Part shown: piece by piece, positions 35,038 through 44,738 of the stretch
Numbering within the stretch: position 1 is the first letter of the stretch
How the letters are laid out: every line of letters starts with the position of its first letter
Translations under genes and position numbers: made by a program
The notes under the pieces: model-generated
What the model saw: only the letters and a program-made list of their open reading frames with translations
Database searches by the model: none
Told to the model about the DNA's origin: nothing
Assembly: GCF_900636535.1 (NCBI RefSeq)
Contig: NZ_LR134289.1
Location: 682,001-746,000 of the forward strand
Direction of reading: 5' to 3'
From: Chryseobacterium gleum
GTDB lineage: Bacteria > Bacteroidota > Bacteroidia > Flavobacteriales > Weeksellaceae
DNA length: 64,000 nucleotides

Positions 35038-36552
35038 TCAGCTTATCAATTCTTTCACATTTTTTGAAAACACCTCAATTCCTTTATTCATCTCTTCAAC
35101 ATTCAAATCCCCAAAACCCAGACGCATTGCCGTAAGATCTTTATTCTGATACAATAATGTTTTGGGAATAAAAAGATTGTCTTTCGCACAATTCCTGCTC
35201 AGCTGCATCAGATTCAGTGGAATATTCCATTCCAGCCATATAGCAAGCCCTCCGGAAGGTCTTTGAAAAGTAATAAAATCCCCAAGATTTTCTTCTAACA
35301 ATGCAGAAAAATAATCACGCCTTTCCTGGTAGACTTTTAAAGATTTCTTCAGATAACGGTTGATTTCCCCTTCAGCAATCATCTCTCCAAGCGCCCTTTC
35401 CATCAGAATATCGCCCTGACGGTCAATAATTCCCAGGTATTTGCGCATTTCTGTCATCAGATTTTCCGGAGCTACAATAAATCCTGTCCTGAATCCGGGA
35501 GCCAGAGATTTCCCGAAAGAACCTATGTAGATCACCATTCCGTTCGTATCTGCACTGGCTAAAGGAAGAATCGGACTTTTATCATAATGAAATTCATAAT
35601 CATAATCGTCTTCCAGGATAATAAATCCGTATTCATTGGCCAGTTCCAGCAACTCAAAACGTCTCTGAGCACTCAAAGCAACGGTAGTGGGATAGTGGTG
35701 ATGCGGAGTAAGGTAAAGCATCCGTATTTTCTGCTTTTTACAGGCTTCTCTTACGCTTTCCACCATAATTCCTTCCTCATCAATGGGAATAGAAACAATA
35801 TCAACCCCAGCTTTCATAAAGATCATATTGACGGAGAAATAACTCAAAGCTCCTACTAATACGGTATCACCAGCCGAGAGAAGAATTTCAGAAACAATAT
35901 AAATACTCATTTCCGTGCTTCGGGTGATGAGCAGATTGTTCTTGGAAATAGGAAGTCCGCGGGAAAGATTCAGATATTGGGATAAATGTTCCTTAAAAAA
36001 TTCACTTCCGTCATGATTATAATGTCCGAAAGCTTTCTGACTGGATTTACGTTTCAGGATAGAACTGTAAAACCGGGAATGCTGTCCGATTTGTGTTAAA
36101 CGGATATCCGGCACTCCATCATTAAAGACATATTCACAATTGGAATGCTCGAAAGGATTATCTAAAATATTGGATGTTTTGAATGAAAAACCAGTCGAAA
36201 CAGGGTAGTTTTGAAGATTATTCTGTTTAAAATCATTCAGTTTAACAGGTTTTTCCTGATCTTTTCCGATCACAAAAGTTCCTTTGTTGGGAAAACTCTC
36301 TGTCCAACCCTGGGCCGACAGTTCATCGTAAACCGCAACCGCCGTATTTCTGTGGATTTCCAGCATCTCGCTGAAGGTTCTTGTTCCCGGAAGTTTCGTT
36401 CCAAAAGGTAAAACGCCACGCTGAATGGCATTGATCAATTGATTCGCAATCTGTAGATAAATAGAAGTCTCAGATTTTCTATCAATCTTTATAAAACTTT
36501 CATAAGGAATTCTAACCGGACTATCCATAATATCAAAACTGGCACCATGCAA
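35038..36552 (-). CDS. MocR/PdxR-family regulator (GntR HTH fused to aminotransferase fold)
   Basis: A 504-residue fusion of a GntR-type winged helix (about 25-95: SIYLQIANQLINAIQRG, LPGTRTFSEMLEIHRNTAVAVYDEL) and a class I aminotransferase domain (about 135-500). The PLP lysine is in YIGSFGKSLAPGFRTGF, and ILEDDYDYEFHYD binds the cofactor ring. Such regulators sense PLP or an amine and often control vitamin B6, GABA or taurine genes. The Met at 36528 is an alternative start. It is divergent, 42 bp away, from the biotin operon; control of that operon is plausible but not shown. Confidence 0.9.
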   Translation of the reverse strand: MHGASFDIMDSPVRIPYESFIKIDRKSETSIYLQIANQLINAIQRGVLPFGTKLPGTRTFSEMLEIHRNTAVAVYDELSAQGWTESFPNKGTFVIGKDQEKPVKLNDFKQNNLQNYPVSTGFSFKTSNILDNPFEHSNCEYVFNDGVPDIRLTQIGQHSRFYSSILKRKSSQKAFGHYNHDGSEFFKEHLSQYLNLSRGLPISKNNLLITRSTEMSIYIVSEILLSAGDTVLVGALSYFSVNMIFMKAGVDIVSIPIDEEGIMVESVREACKKQKIRMLYLTPHHHYPTTVALSAQRRFELLELANEYGFIILEDDYDYEFHYDKSPILPLASADTNGMVIYIGSFGKSLAPGFRTGFIVAPENLMTEMRKYLGIIDRQGDILMERALGEMIAEGEINRYLKKSLKVYQERRDYFSALLEENLGDFITFQRPSGGLAIWLEWNIPLNLMQLSRNCAKDNLFIPKTLLYQNKDLTAMRLGFGDLNVEEMNKGIEVFSKNVKELIS

Positions 36553-36594
36553 CCATCCGGCAATATACTACTTTTGACATCAAAATAAAAATCT

Positions 36595-37218
36595 ATGGAA
36601 TTTCATCATCTGTTAAAAAAAATTGTACAGGACGGAAGTACCCATGCCAAATGGCTCAATACCCTTTCTTTCATGGAAAATGCCGGTGCCAGAAAAATAT
36701 CAAAATGTGAACATCCAACATTGGTTTCTCAGATCCAGCTGAAACACGCTGCTGAAGAACACCGCCACGCCTATTATTTAAAAAAGCAGATTGGAAAAAT
36801 AAATCCTGAATTATGCAAAACCTATGAAAGCACAGAACTTCTGGCTCCTATCGCCACAAGCCAGTATCTTCACTCATTGGATATCAAAGCCTGTCGTTAT
36901 CTTCAGAAAGCATTCAATCTTGACAAAACAGATATTAAATATGCCGCTTACCTTTTTGTAACCTATGCTATCGAAGTTCGTGCAGATGAGCTTTATCCTG
37001 TATATCAGCAGGCCCTTACCGAAGCGTCTTCTAAAATCATGGTAAAATCGATCATTCTTGAAGAAGAAGGTCATCTGGAAGAAATGATTCATCAGCTTAA
37101 TGAGTTTTCGCCAGACTGGAAACACCATGCAGACCATATTCTGACCATAGAAAAAGAACTGCATGAAGAATGGATTAATGCGATTACAGAAGAAGTAGCC
37201 CAGTTACATTATGTCTAA
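36595..37218 (+). CDS. Putative diiron four-helix-bundle protein in the biotin operon
   Basis: A 207-residue, all-helical protein that I cannot assign to a named family. It carries a complete set of diiron ligands in ferritin-like order: Glu28, Glu55-x-x-His58 (EEHRH), Glu127 (VTYAIEVRADE) and Glu157-x-x-His160 (LEEEGH). That is the pattern of diiron oxygenases and oxidases. There is no signal peptide, so it is cytosolic. It starts the biotin operon, overlaps bioF by 8 bp and is divergent from the MocR gene. No bioC, bioH, bioI, bioW or bioZ is visible, so it might supply or modify the pimeloyl precursor. That role is inference; an iron-storage or stress role is possible. Confidence 0.7.
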   Translation: MEFHHLLKKIVQDGSTHAKWLNTLSFMENAGARKISKCEHPTLVSQIQLKHAAEEHRHAYYLKKQIGKINPELCKTYESTELLAPIATSQYLHSLDIKACRYLQKAFNLDKTDIKYAAYLFVTYAIEVRADELYPVYQQALTEASSKIMVKSIILEEEGHLEEMIHQLNEFSPDWKHHADHILTIEKELHEEWINAITEEVAQLHYV

Positions 37219-38320
37219 CAATACTTCGCGCTTTCAGGAATCCCTTGACAAAAGAAAAGAGGAAGGAACATTAAGACGTTTAAGACTTCGCTCTGACGGA
37301 ATTGATTTTTATTCCAATGATTATCTTGGGTTTGCAAAAAGTAAGGAACTTCAAAGCTTGCTACTTCAAAAGGTTACGGAAAACCCTCAACTGCTTTCAG
37401 GAAGCACAGGTTCAAGGTTAATCAGCGGGAACAGTGATATTGTAGTTTCCTTGGAAAATGAGATTGCTCGGAAACATCATTTTGAATCGACATTGCTTTT
37501 TCCGTCAGGATATAATGCCAACCTTGCTTTGTTTTCAACGCTTCCCAGCCGTCATGATACAGTGATTGTGGATGAACAGATTCATCGGTCGGTACATGAT
37601 GCGTGTAAGCTTTCGAATGCTAAAAAACTGAAGTTTAAGCATAATGATACTGACGATCTTGAAAATATTTTAAGGAGACAAGAAGGTCATTGTTATATCG
37701 CGATAGAAAGCCTTTATTCTATGGAAGGAGATTTTGCTCCTCTTCAGGAAATCGCTTCAATCGCCAGTACATATAAAGCTTCTTTAATTGTCGATGAAGC
37801 CCATGCCTTCGGAGTTTTTGGATATGGCTTGATTGAAAAATTACAGTTACAGAACCATGTTTCAGCAGTAGTTGTGACGTACGGAAAAGCTCTTGGGGCT
37901 CATGGATCAGCTATTCTTTGCAATGAAACAGTGAAATCTTACCTGATCAATTTTGCAAGTCCGTTCATCTATACCACATCAGCACAGGATTTTCAGTGGA
38001 TGAGCATCAAAACAGGATATGAATTTTTAGACCAAAACCATGAACTGGCTGAAAAGCTTAAGAATAATGTCAAAGTTTTCCGAAGCAGAAATTTACAGTC
38101 TCCATCAGCAGAAACCAGTCCTGTTCAGGCTATTGTGATCCCGGACAATCAAAGACTGAAAGCATTACAGAACACTTTATCTGAAGAAGGATTTTTAACC
38201 TATGCCATCTACAGCCCCACAGTAAAAGAAGGAAGCGAACGCTTAAGAATATGCCTTCACAGCTTTAACACTGAAGAAGAAATTATAAATCTGACAGGAA
38301 TTATTAAAGAATTTATATAA
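37211..38320 (+). CDS. bioF: 8-amino-7-oxononanoate synthase
   Basis: A 369-residue alpha-oxoamine synthase that condenses pimeloyl-ACP/CoA with L-alanine in biotin synthesis. PLP-site motifs are SNDYLGF, SGSTGSRLISG, IVDEAHAFGVFG, and TYGKALGAHGSA with the cofactor lysine. It is slightly shorter than E. coli BioF (384). The assignment among oxoamine synthases (Kbl, HemA, Spt) rests on the neighbours bioD, bioB and bioA. It overlaps the diiron gene by 8 bp, and bioD follows after 55 bp. Confidence 0.9.
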   Translation: MSNNTSRFQESLDKRKEEGTLRRLRLRSDGIDFYSNDYLGFAKSKELQSLLLQKVTENPQLLSGSTGSRLISGNSDIVVSLENEIARKHHFESTLLFPSGYNANLALFSTLPSRHDTVIVDEQIHRSVHDACKLSNAKKLKFKHNDTDDLENILRRQEGHCYIAIESLYSMEGDFAPLQEIASIASTYKASLIVDEAHAFGVFGYGLIEKLQLQNHVSAVVVTYGKALGAHGSAILCNETVKSYLINFASPFIYTTSAQDFQWMSIKTGYEFLDQNHELAEKLKNNVKVFRSRNLQSPSAETSPVQAIVIPDNQRLKALQNTLSEEGFLTYAIYSPTVKEGSERLRICLHSFNTEEEIINLTGIIKEFI

Positions 38321-38375
38321 AGTAAAAAGATTCAAAACCTGGAACACGAATCCCGAACCCCGCATCACGAAAAAC

Positions 38376-38990
38376 ATGAAATTATTTATAACAGGAATAG
38401 GAACCGAAATAGGAAAAACAGTCTGCTCAGCCGTCTTGGTTCAGCATTTTAAAACAGAATACTGGAAACCCATACAGTCTGGTGATCTGCATTATACAGA
38501 CAGTCATAAAATTGAAGCATGGACAGATACGAACGTCTGCCATCCGGAAACTTACCGGTTACAGCTGGCTGCATCACCACATCAATCGGCAAGAGAAGAA
38601 AATATCTCGATCAGTCTGAATGATTTTCAACTCCCCAAAACAGCCAACCCACTGATTGTAGAAGGAGCCGGAGGTCTTATGGTACCTATTTCAGACACTA
38701 CCTTTATGATCGATCTGATTGAGGAATTAAACCTTCCGGCAGCATTGGTTGTAAGGAACTATCTTGGCTGCATCAATCACAGTTTACTATCAATCTTAGC
38801 TTTACGACAGAGAGAAATACCATTGGAATATCTAATTCTTAACGGAGATTTCCCGGAAGATACAGAAAGAGTGATCTGCAGTTTTATCGAAAAAGAAACA
38901 AAAATGATAAAGATTCCGGAAATCATGAATACAGATAAGGAATCTATACACCTTGCTGCAAAGCAATTAACAATAACAAAAATAGGATAA
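38376..38990 (+). CDS. bioD: Dethiobiotin synthetase
   Basis: A 204-residue P-loop ligase that carboxylates 7,8-diaminononanoate to dethiobiotin. The nucleotide motif is [24 protein letters not shown] holds the conserved Lys and Asp, and [12 protein letters not shown] the second conserved segment. The last base of its stop codon is the first base of the bioB start (TAATG), so translation is coupled. Confidence 0.93.
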   Translation: MKLFITGIGTEIGKTVCSAVLVQHFKTEYWKPIQSGDLHYTDSHKIEAWTDTNVCHPETYRLQLAASPHQSAREENISISLNDFQLPKTANPLIVEGAGGLMVPISDTTFMIDLIEELNLPAALVVRNYLGCINHSLLSILALRQREIPLEYLILNGDFPEDTERVICSFIEKETKMIKIPEIMNTDKESIHLAAKQLTITKIG

Positions 38991-39973
38991 TGGATACAAA
39001 AACAACATTGAGAAACAACTGGACTAAAGAAGAAATTGAGGAAATTTACCATTTACCTCTGATGGAACTGATCTATAAAGCAGCCACCGTACACCGCGAA
39101 TGGCATGATCCTTCTGAAGTGCAAATCTCTACTTTATTATCTATCAAAACCGGTGGATGTCCTGAAGACTGCTCCTACTGCGGACAGGCAGCCCGTTATC
39201 ACACCAACATCAAAGTACAGGCTTTATTGCCTACAGAAACCGTAATTGCCCATGCACAAAAAGCAAAAGATTCGGGATCTTCAAGGTTCTGTATGGCGGC
39301 AGCATGGCGTGAAGTTCGTAATAACCGTGATTTTGACAGGGTAATTGACATGGTGAAAGGAGTAAACGACCTTGGTCTTGAAGTCTGCTGTACGTTAGGA
39401 ATGCTTACGGAAGAACAGGCTGTAAGGCTTCAGGAAGCCGGATTGTACGCTTACAATCACAACCTTGATACTTCTGAGCAGTATTATGAGGAGATCATCT
39501 CTACCAGAACTTTTGACAACAGAATCAATACGATCAACAATGTAAGAAAAGCAGGAATCACAGTATGTTCTGGAGGAATTATCGGGCTTGGCGAAACCCA
39601 TAGAGACAGGATTTCAATGCTTTTGACGTTAGCAACAATGCCAAAACATCCGGAATCCGTTCCTATCAATGCATTGGCAAGAGTAGCAGGAACGCCGCTG
39701 GCTGATAATGAAAAAGTAGATACCTGGGAAATGGTAAGAATGATTGCTACAGCAAGAATCGTAATGCCTTCTTCTATGGTAAGACTAAGTGCCGGGCGTA
39801 TAGAAATGTCTGAAACAGAGCAGGCATGGTGCTTTATGGCAGGTGCTAATTCTATTTTCACAGGAGAAAGAGAAACCCTTTTAGTAACACCTAATCCGGG
39901 TGTATCTGAAGATATGCAGATGCTGCAGACCTTAGGACTGAAACCTATGATGAAAAAAGAAACATGCTGTTAG
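38990..39973 (+). CDS. bioB: Biotin synthase
   Basis: A 327-residue radical-SAM enzyme that inserts sulfur into dethiobiotin. The radical-SAM cluster motif CxxxCxxC is in [12 protein letters not shown]. The [2Fe-2S] ligands are expected in [20 protein letters not shown], and NTIN-like regions, with the conserved Arg in MVRLSAGR. Length and order of motifs match E. coli BioB closely. It is the last gene of the diiron-bioF-bioD-bioB run; bioA is separated by a repeat element. Confidence 0.95.
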   Translation: MDTKTTLRNNWTKEEIEEIYHLPLMELIYKAATVHREWHDPSEVQISTLLSIKTGGCPEDCSYCGQAARYHTNIKVQALLPTETVIAHAQKAKDSGSSRFCMAAAWREVRNNRDFDRVIDMVKGVNDLGLEVCCTLGMLTEEQAVRLQEAGLYAYNHNLDTSEQYYEEIISTRTFDNRINTINNVRKAGITVCSGGIIGLGETHRDRISMLLTLATMPKHPESVPINALARVAGTPLADNEKVDTWEMVRMIATARIVMPSSMVRLSAGRIEMSETEQAWCFMAGANSIFTGERETLLVTPNPGVSEDMQMLQTLGLKPMMKKETCC

Positions 39974-40094
39974 ATAATTATGAATTACAAATGATAAATG
40001 ATGAGTGATGAGTTGGATTATTGTTATTATAGCGCTTATTATAAAATTGGTTTTTGAATTTTTATAAACTGCTTTAATTGGATACAACATTGGA

Positions 40095-40327
40095 AAACGC
40101 AAAGACGCGAAGATTTTTAAGGTAAATAATATTTTAAGGCGCAATGATTTTATCTCCGATAAAATTGAAGAGTGTAATTTTTTAGTCTCTTGTAGATTGT
40201 GTAAATTAAACAGATGATAAAAAATCCACGGGAAAATTATAACACATTCCTTGCTGAAAATCTTTGATTTTCTTGCGTCCTTAAATATCCCACGCAATCT
40301 ATGATAAAACTTTGCGTCTTTGCGATT
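40095..40327. repeat. Inverted-repeat-bounded element between bioB and bioA
   Basis: AAACGCAAAGACGCGAAG (40095-40112) and CTTTGCGTCTTTGCGATT (40310-40327) pair as inverted repeats at 16 of 18 positions and bound 233 bp with no credible gene. It holds one copy of the 33-nt dispersed repeat. The 428-bp gap between bioB and bioA is almost entirely this element, so bioA may use a promoter of its own. Confidence 0.6.
40135..40167 (-). repeat. 33-nt dispersed repeat, copy 2 (inverted)
   Basis: Matches the reverse complement of 34949-34981 at 30 of 33 positions, with the same palindromic core (GATTTTATC-x-xGATAAAAT). Confidence 0.75.
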
Positions 40328-40401
40328 AATCCAACATTTACGACCAAATATTCAACTAAATTATTGTTAAATCCATCTCCATCACTCATTACAATCAATA
40401 T

Positions 40402-41694
40402 ATGAATACATTAACCAAAGAAATCAGCCTGCAGGAGAGAGATAAAGCGGTCAACTGGCACCCTTATACCCAGATGAAAACGGCTGAAGATGCCATTCCC
40501 ATTGTAAAAGGGAAAGGGATTTATCTTTATGATAACGAAGGAAAAAAATATCTGGATGTTGTTTCATCATGGTGGGTAACGTTGCACGGTCATTCACATC
40601 CTTATATTGCCCAACGTGTATTTGAACAGTTAAATACACTGGAGCAGGTTATTTTTGCAGGCTTCACTCATGAACCAGCCGTGAAGCTTTCAGAAAATTT
40701 ACTGAATCTTCTTCCATCTGGTCAGGAAAAAGTTTTTTATTCTGATAACGGATCTACAGCGGTAGAAGTAGCCTTGAAAATGTGTATTCAATATGCATAT
40801 AATAAAGGACAAAAGAAAACAAAGATTTTAGCTTTTAAAAATGCTTATCACGGAGATACCTTCGGAGCCATGTCTGTAAGCGGTAAAAGTTTCTGGACAA
40901 GACCTTTTGAAAGCATGCTGTTTGAAGTTGTTTTCATTGATACACCCAATGCAGAAAATCTTGAAAGTCTTCGATCACAAATTAAAGAGTTGGCCGATGA
41001 AGTAGCATGTTTTATTTATGAACCATTGGTTCAAGGGGCAGCCGGAATGTTGATGTATAAAGCTGAAGATCTCAGCCAGATGATGAAATTCTGCAGAGAA
41101 GAAGGTATTCTGATGATTCAGGATGAAGTTTTTACAGGATTCGGAAGGACAGGAAAACTTTTCGCAGCAGATTATCTTACAGAAAAACCGGATATCATGT
41201 GCTTTTCAAAAGGGCTTACCGGTGGAACGATGCCTATGGGAATCACGACCTGTTCTAATGACATCTATGAGGCATTTCTTTCTGAAGACCGTTATAAAAC
41301 CTTATTCCACGGGCATTCGTTTACAGCCAATCCTTTAGCCTGTACAGCGGCTCTTGCCAGTATGGAATTGCTACTTACAAATGAAACTCAAATGAATATC
41401 AACCGCATTACTCATCAACATTCAGAGTTTGTAAAAGCACTTGCTTTACATCCTTGTGTAGAAAAGGTTAGACAGATCGGGACTATTTTAGCGTTCGATT
41501 TCAAAACCGGGAATGGGACTTCTTATTTCAATGAAATAGGGAAGAAGCTCTACAATGAATTCTTACAGAGAGGGATTATTATGAGGCCGCTGGGAAATGT
41601 CATTTATCTGGTTCCCCCATATTGTATTACATCCGAAGAATTGGAATTTGTCTATCAGAATATTACGGAAGTTCTGGATCAGTTTAAACAATAA
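40402..41694 (+). CDS. bioA: Adenosylmethionine-8-amino-7-oxononanoate aminotransferase
   Basis: A 430-residue class III aminotransferase that makes 7,8-diaminononanoate, typically with SAM as amino donor. Key motifs are WHPYTQM near the start (substrate-binding, characteristic of BioA), VSSWWVTLHGHSHP, the cofactor-binding FYSDNGSTAVEVALKM, IQDEVFTGFGRTG, and MCFSKGLTGGTMPMG with the PLP lysine. It completes the bioF-bioA-bioD-bioB pathway from pimeloyl thioester to biotin. It is separated from bioB by a repeat-filled gap. Confidence 0.95.
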   Translation: MNTLTKEISLQERDKAVNWHPYTQMKTAEDAIPIVKGKGIYLYDNEGKKYLDVVSSWWVTLHGHSHPYIAQRVFEQLNTLEQVIFAGFTHEPAVKLSENLLNLLPSGQEKVFYSDNGSTAVEVALKMCIQYAYNKGQKKTKILAFKNAYHGDTFGAMSVSGKSFWTRPFESMLFEVVFIDTPNAENLESLRSQIKELADEVACFIYEPLVQGAAGMLMYKAEDLSQMMKFCREEGILMIQDEVFTGFGRTGKLFAADYLTEKPDIMCFSKGLTGGTMPMGITTCSNDIYEAFLSEDRYKTLFHGHSFTANPLACTAALASMELLLTNETQMNINRITHQHSEFVKALALHPCVEKVRQIGTILAFDFKTGNGTSYFNEIGKKLYNEFLQRGIIMRPLGNVIYLVPPYCITSEELEFVYQNITEVLDQFKQ

Positions 41695-41736
41695 GCGGTC
41701 CCTTCCGGTAATAATTATTTTTAATTTTTTAAATGT

Positions 41737-41767
41737 ACCTTATAGGTTTTCAAACCTATAAGGTTTT
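41737..41767 (+). terminator. Hairpin downstream of bioA
   Basis: A perfect 13-bp stem ACCTTATAGGTTT / AAACCTATAAGGT with a 2-nt loop, then TTT. It probably terminates bioA; its near-perfect palindrome also resembles a dispersed repeat. Confidence 0.65.
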
Positions 41768-42438
41768 AATGTATTAAAGGACAAGAGTTATTCACATATT
41801 AAATCTACTATAAGTCTTGCTGTCACCTTTATTGAAATCCAAATTCTGTTTAAAACATATTTTTGTTACAACTTTAATATTCAGCATCAGTAAATCCCGT
41901 TATTTGTGCAAACTTTTTGAGCTTAAAATGGAAAATTTCAGTATAAAAACAATCACTTTCTTCTTTTTCTCATAAGTATCTAAACGAAAATTTATGATAA
42001 GGTTCTTTTTATTTTCTTTATTATAAAAACATTATGACTATTTGTTAATTATTTTATTTATGATATTGATTTTTTAATATAAATTTCATTAAAATATTGC
42101 TTTATATTTAATAATATGATTATTTTTATCATAAACTAACAATCGTAATCAGCGATAATTTGGATTTTCACAATATCACACCTATACATGTGGAAAATCC
42201 GGAAAAAGAAGAAAGTCTTTCAGTCTGAAACGGAATAGAAACGGTTCCATTTTTCTGCTAAATCTGAAAGCAAAACAAAGTAACGAAGACCAACTCATAA
42301 TTCTGTTGAGCAGAGTTACATTATTGCAACATTACTTTACTATCCAAACATCTGAAACTCCTACGTAAAATAGCGAGTCGGAAAATTGATGGCTAAAAGT
42401 AAAACTGAGAAATCACCTTTAATATTAATATTTAAACT
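41768..42438. other. AT-rich noncoding region upstream of the GH5 gene
   Basis: I see no gene in these 671 bp. The stretch from 41950 to 42130 is extremely AT-rich and may hold the promoter region of the glycoside hydrolase. No canonical TTG-N19-TAnnTTTG pair stood out. Bases 42164-42420 are more GC-balanced and may be a long 5' leader or decayed sequence. Confidence 0.5.
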
Positions 42439-44151
42439 ATGAAAACAAACAAAATGTGGCTACTTGCCTTACTGTTAATCATTCTTTCCAGCTGTTCTAC
42501 GATGGATGAAAAAAATTTACTCGAAGAACCTGAAGCTAATCTAAGTGCTACTGCAAGAGCATTCGCGGCAACACCCATGCTGCATGTGGGAGGCAGATAC
42601 CTCCAGGATCCGTGTGGCAATAATGTTCTCTTACATGGTGTTGCCATAACACCCAGTCCATGGTTTAACGGATGTCAGTATGGTGCCAATTCAGGTTATT
42701 GTACCTGGGACAATTACAATGTCCAGGGAGCTCTGAACTATAACAAGGCTGTCATGACCAAGCTCAGCAATACTGCTGATGGCTGGTATCTCAACTACAT
42801 CCGCCTTCACATTGATCCGTATTGGACCAATGATCCCGGGCCGGCTATCCCAGAGAACGATATCTCAAGATTCAATTATAACCGCCTGGTTACGTATACA
42901 GATCAGGTGATTATTCCATTGATCAATCATGCCCGCAGCCTGGGAATGTATGTTATCCTGCGTCCGCCGGGTGTATGTCCGAACCGTATTGCCGTGAACG
43001 ATGCGTATCACAGCTATCTTAAAACTGTATGGACCTTTTTGTCACAGCATCCGGGCTTAAAGAATGCTGACAACGTGATGTTCGAATTAGCCAATGAGCC
43101 TGTTGAGATCCTTGGAACAAACGGCACATGGGGCTCTACAGGAAACGAGCACTTTGCAGCGCTCAAAAACTTCTTCCAGCCTTTAGTGAATATTATCCGT
43201 AACAACGGAGCCAATAATGTTTGCTGGATACCGGGTACAGGATGGCAATCGCATTATCAGGGTTATGTCAATAACCAGATCACAGGAGGGAATATTGGCT
43301 ACGCTGTTCACATTTATCCGGGTTACTGGGGTGGTGTCAACAACTATCAATCTTTTCAAAATGCATGGAATATCAATGTTAAACCAATCGCTGACATTGC
43401 ACCGATCGCCATTACAGAAACCGACTGGGCACCTCAGGGATATGGTACCTTCGGGGTTGCAACAACCGGTACTGCAGGCGGAAGCGGATTTGGCGCAAAC
43501 TTAAAATATATTGTGGATCAGTCGGGCAATGTGAGCTGGAACCTCCTTGCCCCTGATGATCTGCTTCACAAAGGAGATCCTAATGCCGGAACAGCCTTCA
43601 ATAACGACTGGGAGGCGTGTGCTGCCCCAAGCAAACAGTGGTTCCAGCAATATGCATCTTCCAATTATCCTGTTGGAAACTGTAACACAACCAGCAGTTT
43701 GGTCAATAATGGTATTTATGAGATTGAATTTCAGACCGATGCGAACAAAGTACTTGATTTAAAGTCAGGTGAGGATGCCAACGGCGCAGTGCTAAGACCA
43801 TGGACAAGAAATGGTGCCAACGCACAGCGATGGGTTGCTATTGATGCGGGAAATGGTTACTGGCGTTTTGTATCCAAAGCGAGTGCATCTAACCGTTGTA
43901 TTGACCTGACAAGTAACAGCAATACATTGGGGACATCAATCAGGCTTTGGCAGAACTATGGTAATGATGCGCAGGCATGGCAGGTAGTGGCTGTCTCCAA
44001 TGGCTATTACAAAATCCTGTCAAAAGTTGATGCTACCCGTGGCTGGGATATTCCGAACTGTACGATGGACGGTAATTCTAACTTACAGCTTTGGGATTAT
44101 TATGGTACCTCATGTCAACTGTTCAAATTCAAATTTATAGGAATGAACTAA
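42439..44151 (+). CDS. GH5 glycoside hydrolase with ricin-type lectin domain, lipoprotein
   Basis: A 570-residue surface or periplasmic lipoprotein: type II signal with lipobox LSSC, lipidated Cys19. Residues about 45-405 form a GH5-type (cellulase family) barrel, with the acid/base Glu220 in FELANEPVE and a probable nucleophile Glu327 in ITETDW. HIYPGYWGG is the usual aromatic-rich segment. Residues about 424-567 are a ricin-B/CBM13-like beta-trefoil with three QxW-type repeats (QRW 463, QAW 512, QLF 560). It likely binds and cleaves a beta-glucan or mannan; the exact polymer is uncertain. Internal Met6 is an alternative start. No SusC/SusD partners are adjacent, so it is not part of a polysaccharide-utilisation locus here. 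Confidence 0.88.
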   Translation: MKTNKMWLLALLLIILSSCSTMDEKNLLEEPEANLSATARAFAATPMLHVGGRYLQDPCGNNVLLHGVAITPSPWFNGCQYGANSGYCTWDNYNVQGALNYNKAVMTKLSNTADGWYLNYIRLHIDPYWTNDPGPAIPENDISRFNYNRLVTYTDQVIIPLINHARSLGMYVILRPPGVCPNRIAVNDAYHSYLKTVWTFLSQHPGLKNADNVMFELANEPVEILGTNGTWGSTGNEHFAALKNFFQPLVNIIRNNGANNVCWIPGTGWQSHYQGYVNNQITGGNIGYAVHIYPGYWGGVNNYQSFQNAWNINVKPIADIAPIAITETDWAPQGYGTFGVATTGTAGGSGFGANLKYIVDQSGNVSWNLLAPDDLLHKGDPNAGTAFNNDWEACAAPSKQWFQQYASSNYPVGNCNTTSSLVNNGIYEIEFQTDANKVLDLKSGEDANGAVLRPWTRNGANAQRWVAIDAGNGYWRFVSKASASNRCIDLTSNSNTLGTSIRLWQNYGNDAQAWQVVAVSNGYYKILSKVDATRGWDIPNCTMDGNSNLQLWDYYGTSCQLFKFKFIGMN

Positions 44152-44350
44152 CCATTACAAAGACATCAATACATGTGATTTTATTTTCTAAATCTTTATA
44201 TTATTTCGCGGTAAGTATTACTTATCGCGATTTTTTTAGCAAAAAGCAAAGCTTTACTATAAAGAAACTCATTCAGTATCTTGTCATTTCTCCTGACGGA
44301 ATACCGTTTAGCCTCAGATCACATATAAATTAACAACACAATAAACAGCT

Positions 44351-44665
44351 TTATCTCAATCCGTCTCCCCATGAATGAAGTTCAGAAAGAATAGGCCCCA
44401 GCTTTTGACCTTTTTCTGTCAGTCTATAATAAACTTCCGGTGGGAAATTATACACTTCGGTTCTTTCAATAATAAGATCTTTTTCCAGCTGTTTCAACTG
44501 TTCTGCCAGTACTTTCTTGGAAACTCTGGGCATATTCCGCCAAAGCTCTACGAAACGTACCTGATCTTCCTCAAAGAGGTTTTGCAGAATCAGCGGTTTC
44601 CATTTACCCGAAAGGACATCCAGGCTTCGTCTTAATCCGCAGTTTTTAAATTCTTCAAAATTCAT
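44351..44665 (-). CDS. HxlR-family transcriptional regulator
   Basis: A 104-residue winged-helix regulator with the HxlR signature: CGLRRSLDVLSGKWKPLILQNL, VSKKVLAEQLKQLEKDLIIERT, and PPEVYYRLTEKGQKL. It has a single Cys (residue 9) before the first helix, as in the aldehyde- or quinone-sensing members that react through a conserved N-terminal cysteine. It is divergent from the MBL-fold gene, with TTACC/GGTAA dyads between them, so it probably controls that gene and itself. Confidence 0.93.
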   Translation of the reverse strand: MNFEEFKNCGLRRSLDVLSGKWKPLILQNLFEEDQVRFVELWRNMPRVSKKVLAEQLKQLEKDLIIERTEVYNFPPEVYYRLTEKGQKLGPILSELHSWGDGLR

Positions 44666-44708
44666 AAGTCAATTGAATATTTATAGTTAACCTTTTGGTA
44701 ACCTTCGA

Positions 44709-44738
44709 TTGTTTTACCGTAACCAGGTAATACCTTTG
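44709..44738 (+). promoter_or_regulatory. Promoter with HxlR-type operator in the spacer
   Basis: TTG (44709-44711), a 19-nt spacer, and TACCTTTG (44731-44738) make a canonical Bacteroidota promoter for the MBL gene. The spacer contains a perfect dyad TTACC-N7-GGTAA (44714-44730), and another GGTAAC lies at 44696-44701. This is where a repressor would act. Confidence 0.7.

Noticed and set aside
42439-44151. Polysaccharide-utilisation locus around the GH5 gene
   Set aside because: No SusC/SusD-like pair or other glycan genes are adjacent; the TonB receptor at 31 kb belongs to the siderophore operon.
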